Part shown: positions 61,092 to 64,000 of the stretch, in pieces | Numbering within the stretch: the first letter of the stretch is position 1 | Layout of the letters: each line of letters starts with the position of its first letter | Source: Candidatus Pantoea persica | GTDB taxonomy: Bacteria > Pseudomonadota > Gammaproteobacteria > Enterobacterales > Enterobacteriaceae | NCBI RefSeq assembly: GCF_013753875.1 | Contig: NZ_SMDS01000018.1 | Coordinates: 186,001-250,000, forward strand | Length of the DNA stretch: 64,000 nt | Direction of reading: 5' to 3' | The notes under the pieces: model-generated | The model's input: only the letters and a program-made list of their open reading frames with translations | What the model was told of the DNA's origin: nothing | Databases searched by the model: none | Position numbers and translations under genes: made by a program

Positions 61092-61955
61092 TCACGCCTC
61101 TTGCTGATCGAGGGCAAAGCGATAGAACGCATTTTTCTTCACGCCGTGAATTTCCGCCGTCAGCGCCGCCGCCTTTTTCAGGGGCAGCTCTTTATGCAGC
61201 AGCGCCAGCGTGCGCAGCGCCTCTGCGGGCAGCGCCTCGTCATCCGCCTTGTGCCCTTCGACGATCAGCGCCATCTCCCCTTTGCGGCGGTTCTCATCCT
61301 CTTTGGCCCAGGCGAGCAGCTCACCCACCGGCGCGCCGTGAATCGACTCCCAGGTTTTGGTCAGCTCGCGTGCCAGCACCACGTAGCGGTCGGCGCCCAG
61401 CTCCTTCGCCATATCTTCCAGGCTGTCGAGCAGACGGTGGGTCGACTCATAGAAAATCAGAGTGCGCGGCTCCTGCGCCAGCGCGCGCAGCGCGTTGCAG
61501 CGAGCCTTAGTTTTGGCAGGCAGAAATCCTTCGTAACAGAAACGATCGGACGGCAATCCGGCGGCGCTTAATGCTGTGACGGCGGCGCAGGCGCCCGGCA
61601 GCGGCACCACACGGATGCCCGCCTCGCGGCAGCGGCGTACCAGATGGTAGCCCGGATCGTTGATCAGCGGCGTGCCGGCGTCAGAGACCAGCGCGATGCT
61701 CTGCCCTTTCTGCAGCTTCGCCAGCAGCAGTTCGGCCTTTTGCTGTTCATTGTGGTCGTGAAGTGCGAAGAGCCGCGCAGCGATGGCGAAATGTTGTAGC
61801 AACAGCCCGGTATGACGTGTATCTTCCGCTGCGACCAGATCGACGCCCGAAAGCACCGTCAGCGCCCGCTGGGTGATATCACCCAAATTACCAATCGGGG
61901 TTGGAACGATGTAGAGCGTGCTGGCAGAAATCTCTGCCCGATCGAGTTGTTTCAT
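61092..61955 (-). CDS. rsmI: 16S rRNA (C1402-2'-O)-methyltransferase RsmI
   Basis: A 287-residue tetrapyrrole-methylase-fold enzyme (E. coli 286). Motifs: [68 protein letters not shown] and [15 protein letters not shown]. It methylates the ribose of C1402 in the decoding centre. It is divergent from lpoA, as in E. coli. Confidence 0.97.
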   Translation of the reverse strand: MKQLDRAEISASTLYIVPTPIGNLGDITQRALTVLSGVDLVAAEDTRHTGLLLQHFAIAARLFALHDHNEQQKAELLLAKLQKGQSIALVSDAGTPLINDPGYHLVRRCREAGIRVVPLPGACAAVTALSAAGLPSDRFCYEGFLPAKTKARCNALRALAQEPRTLIFYESTHRLLDSLEDMAKELGADRYVVLARELTKTWESIHGAPVGELLAWAKEDENRRKGEMALIVEGHKADDEALPAEALRTLALLHKELPLKKAAALTAEIHGVKKNAFYRFALDQQEA

Positions 61956-62017
61956 TGTTTCATCCGAATTGCCGATTTAATATTGAGCATCTTGAAAAAA
62001 ACATCACTGGATACAGT

Positions 62018-63955
62018 ATGCTTCCTTCAAAAGTCGTTCGCCATAAAGTAGGACGCTTTGTGCCTGTCCTTCTTGCTGGGCTGATTTTAGCCGCCTGTAG
62101 CGGTCAGGGGCCGCAAACCTCTAACGTCAATATTCAGGGACCTGTTACCGGCGGGTCTGATTACTATCTGCAACAAGTACAGCAAAGCAGCGATGATAGC
62201 AGGACAGACTGGCAATTACTTGCCATCCGCGCCCTGATGAAAGAAGGAAAGTATCCAAAGGCGGGCCAGCAGCTGAATCAGCTGCCGAGCCAGCTCAGCG
62301 ACACGCAGCAGCAGGAGCTGCTGCTGCTGAAGTCGCAGTTCCTCTTTAGCCAGCAGAACGTGCCGGGCGCGACCCAGCTGCTGAACCAGGTGAAAGTGGA
62401 CGACCTGTCGAAAGAGCAGCAGGCGCGCTACTACGGCCTGCAGATCGCCGCCGCACAGGGCAAACTCTCGCTGGTGCTGCTGCGCGCCTATATCGCCCAG
62501 GAGCCGCTGCTGAGCGGCGACGATCGTCAGAAAAACATCGACGCCACCTGGCAGGCGCTGACGCAGATGACGCTGCAGGAGGCCAGCAATCTGGTGATCA
62601 ACGCCAGCGAGAACACCCTGCAGGGCTGGCTGGATCTGCTTAACGTCTGGCGCGCCAACGCGCAGGACGGCGAGATGCTGAAATCGGCGCTGGCAGACTG
62701 GCAGACGCGCTATCCGCAAAACCCGGCGGCCAAAACACTGCCGACGCCGCTGAGCCAGACGCAAAACTTTACCAAAGCCTCAACCAGCACCATCGCGCTG
62801 CTGCTGCCGCTCAACGGTCAGGCGCAGGTTTTCGCCGGTGCTATCGAAAAGGGCTTCAACGACGCTAAAAACGGCGCGCTGAACGCCGCGCCGCAGCATG
62901 CGGCTTCGCCAGCCGCACAGCCTGCGACGGCAGAAGGCGCGCAGCCGCAGCCCGCCGCCAGCGCGCCGCCCAGCAGCAGCGCGCAAATTAAGGTCTATGA
63001 CACCAGCAGCCAACCAATCCAGCAGGTGATGCAGCAGGCGCAGCAGGACGGCGCCACCATCGTGGTCGGGCCGCTGCTGAAAAACGAGGTGGAGTCGGTG
63101 GCCAACAGCCAGACGCCGCTCAACGTGCTGGCGCTTAACGCCCCGGAACAGATCCAGAACCATCCGAATATTTGCTATTTTGCGCTTTCTCCTGAAGAAG
63201 AAGCGCGCGATGCCGCACACCATATGTGGGATCAGGGCAAACGCCAGCCGCTGCTGCTGGTGCCGCGTAGCAGCTTTGGCGATCGCGTCGTCAACGCCTT
63301 TACCGAGGCCTGGCAGAAGCTGGGCGGCAGCGCGCCGCTGCAGCAGCGCTTCGGCTCTACCGCCGAGCTGAAACAGGGCATCAACAGCGGCGCGGGCATT
63401 ACGCTGAGCGGCACGCCGGTCAACATGCAGCCGGCCGAGCCGCAGAGCATTACCATCGCCGGGCTGACCATTCCTTCGCCGCAGCCGAGCGCGCCAGCGA
63501 CGGCGAGCGAGGGTGGCAGCGTCGATTCGGTCTATATCGTCTCGACGCAGGATGAGCTGCAGCTGATCAAGCCGATGATCGCGATGCATACCGGCAGCCG
63601 CAGCGGGATTGCGCTCTACGCCAGCTCGCGCAGCTACCAGGCGGGCGCCGGTCCAGACTTCCGTCTGGAGATGGAAGGATTGCAGTTCAGCGATATTCCG
63701 CTGCTCTCCGGCCGCAATCCGGCGCTGATGCAGCAGACGGCGCGGTCGTTTAACAACGACTTCTCGCTGGTTCGCCTCTATGCGATGGGCATTGACGCCT
63801 GGACGCTGGCGAACAGTTTCAATCAGGTGCGCCAGACACCGGGCTTCACCATTGACGGCAATACCGGCAAGCTGAGCGCGAATCAGGATTGCATGATCAA
63901 CAGGACGTTGCCATGGAATCAGTATCACCAGGGCGAGATCGTTCCCACCTACTGA
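62018..63955 (+). CDS. lpoA: Penicillin-binding protein activator LpoA
   Basis: A 645-residue outer-membrane lipoprotein (E. coli 678). The signal peptide ends with lipobox LAAC (LLAGLILAACSG), the N-terminal TPR-like helical domain is followed by a Pro/Ala/Gln-rich linker at about residues 295-325, and the C-terminal domain has a type I periplasmic-binding fold (TIALLLPLNGQAQVFAGAIE, TIVVGPLLKNEVESVANS, GIDAWTLANSFNQVRQ). It reaches through the peptidoglycan to stimulate PBP1A. The ATG at 62018 gives the signal peptide; the upstream in-frame extension overlaps rsmI and is rejected. Confidence 0.95.
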   Translation: MLPSKVVRHKVGRFVPVLLAGLILAACSGQGPQTSNVNIQGPVTGGSDYYLQQVQQSSDDSRTDWQLLAIRALMKEGKYPKAGQQLNQLPSQLSDTQQQELLLLKSQFLFSQQNVPGATQLLNQVKVDDLSKEQQARYYGLQIAAAQGKLSLVLLRAYIAQEPLLSGDDRQKNIDATWQALTQMTLQEASNLVINASENTLQGWLDLLNVWRANAQDGEMLKSALADWQTRYPQNPAAKTLPTPLSQTQNFTKASTSTIALLLPLNGQAQVFAGAIEKGFNDAKNGALNAAPQHAASPAAQPATAEGAQPQPAASAPPSSSAQIKVYDTSSQPIQQVMQQAQQDGATIVVGPLLKNEVESVANSQTPLNVLALNAPEQIQNHPNICYFALSPEEEARDAAHHMWDQGKRQPLLLVPRSSFGDRVVNAFTEAWQKLGGSAPLQQRFGSTAELKQGINSGAGITLSGTPVNMQPAEPQSITIAGLTIPSPQPSAPATASEGGSVDSVYIVSTQDELQLIKPMIAMHTGSRSGIALYASSRSYQAGAGPDFRLEMEGLQFSDIPLLSGRNPALMQQTARSFNNDFSLVRLYAMGIDAWTLANSFNQVRQTPGFTIDGNTGKLSANQDCMINRTLPWNQYHQGEIVPTY

Positions 63956-64000
63956 ACCGTCGGCGCCTCGGCGCCGAACAGGAGCAGCGCGCCCGGCGCT

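Noticed and set aside
61901..62017. N-terminal extension of LpoA upstream of 62018
   Set aside because: It overlaps rsmI and would place the lipoprotein signal peptide 40 residues inside the protein.
62780..63928. 382-codon open frame opposite lpoA
   Set aside because: Antisense shadow with Arg/His-rich composition; lpoA is clearly the true gene.

Overview
The window is a chromosomal segment of an enterobacterium, most likely a member of the Erwiniaceae (Pantoea/Erwinia/Mixta group). That placement is an inference from synteny and protein similarity recalled from memory; no search was run. Gene order follows the E. coli mdaB-parE-tolC-ribB-hldE-glnE-cca-rpoD-fadH-alx-exuT-yqj-rnpB-lpoA stretch almost gene for gene, and the DNA is GC-rich except for two AT-rich insertions.

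Region 1 (1-20.2 kb) is mostly intact housekeeping DNA: a PheC-like periplasmic dehydratase, mdaB-ygiN, the nudF-yqiB-cpdA-yqiA-parE operon, tolC-ygiB-ygiC, zupT, ribB with its FMN riboswitch, ubiK, and the ygiF-glnE-hldE operon. Only a LysR regulator gene and ygiD are broken.

Region 2 (20.3-29.6 kb) is ygiM split by an 8,615-bp Mu-like transposable prophage remnant. Its ends can be set to the base: 43-bp terminal inverted repeats beginning TGAT, flanked by a 6-bp direct repeat TCAGTG, with the ygiM reading frame rejoining across the repeat. The element holds a Mu-type head module in Mu order (gp27, gp28, gp29, gp30, G, I, T, cement protein, gp36, gp37, a gp38-position protein, start of the tail sheath). 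The sheath then runs in frame into the tail of a Gin/Pin-type DNA invertase beside the right end. All early genes (repressor, transposase, lysis) and nearly all tail genes are gone, and most remaining genes carry indels.

Region 3 (29.8-42.3 kb) holds core genes: cca, folB, plsY, tsaD, rpsU-dnaG-rpoD, mug and a TetR/short-chain dehydrogenase pair with visible operators. uppP carries an amber codon at position 6 and a ModA-like binding-protein gene is broken. A tRNA-Ile2(CAU) gene follows, with an altered 3' end.

Region 4 (42.3-43.7 kb) is an AT-rich patch just after the tRNA. It holds the remains of a type VI secretion Hcp gene, an effector tail and a putative membrane-anchored partner (immunity-like) gene.

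Region 5 (43.9-60.5 kb) is a swath of decay. About 17 genes (polyphenol-oxidase paralogue, fadH, rlmG, ygjP, a CLC channel, ygjR, sstT, uxaA, exuT, exuR, yqjA, mzrA, yqjC, yqjF, yqjG, a ylaC-family gene, a MocR-type regulator) carry stops, frameshifts or deletions. alx with its Mn-type riboswitch and the yqjD-yqjE-yqjK operon remain whole.

Region 6 (60.6-64 kb) is intact again: rnpB, rsmI and lpoA. Loss of uptake, hexuronate and stress genes alongside preserved replication, transcription, translation and envelope genes suggests a lineage in an early stage of genome reduction, as in a recently host-restricted symbiont or pathogen. Nothing here looks like a complete new system. The best leads are the precisely bounded mini-Mu-like element, the Hcp-effector relic at the tRNA, the tRNA 3'-end change, and the excess of amber codons among broken genes.
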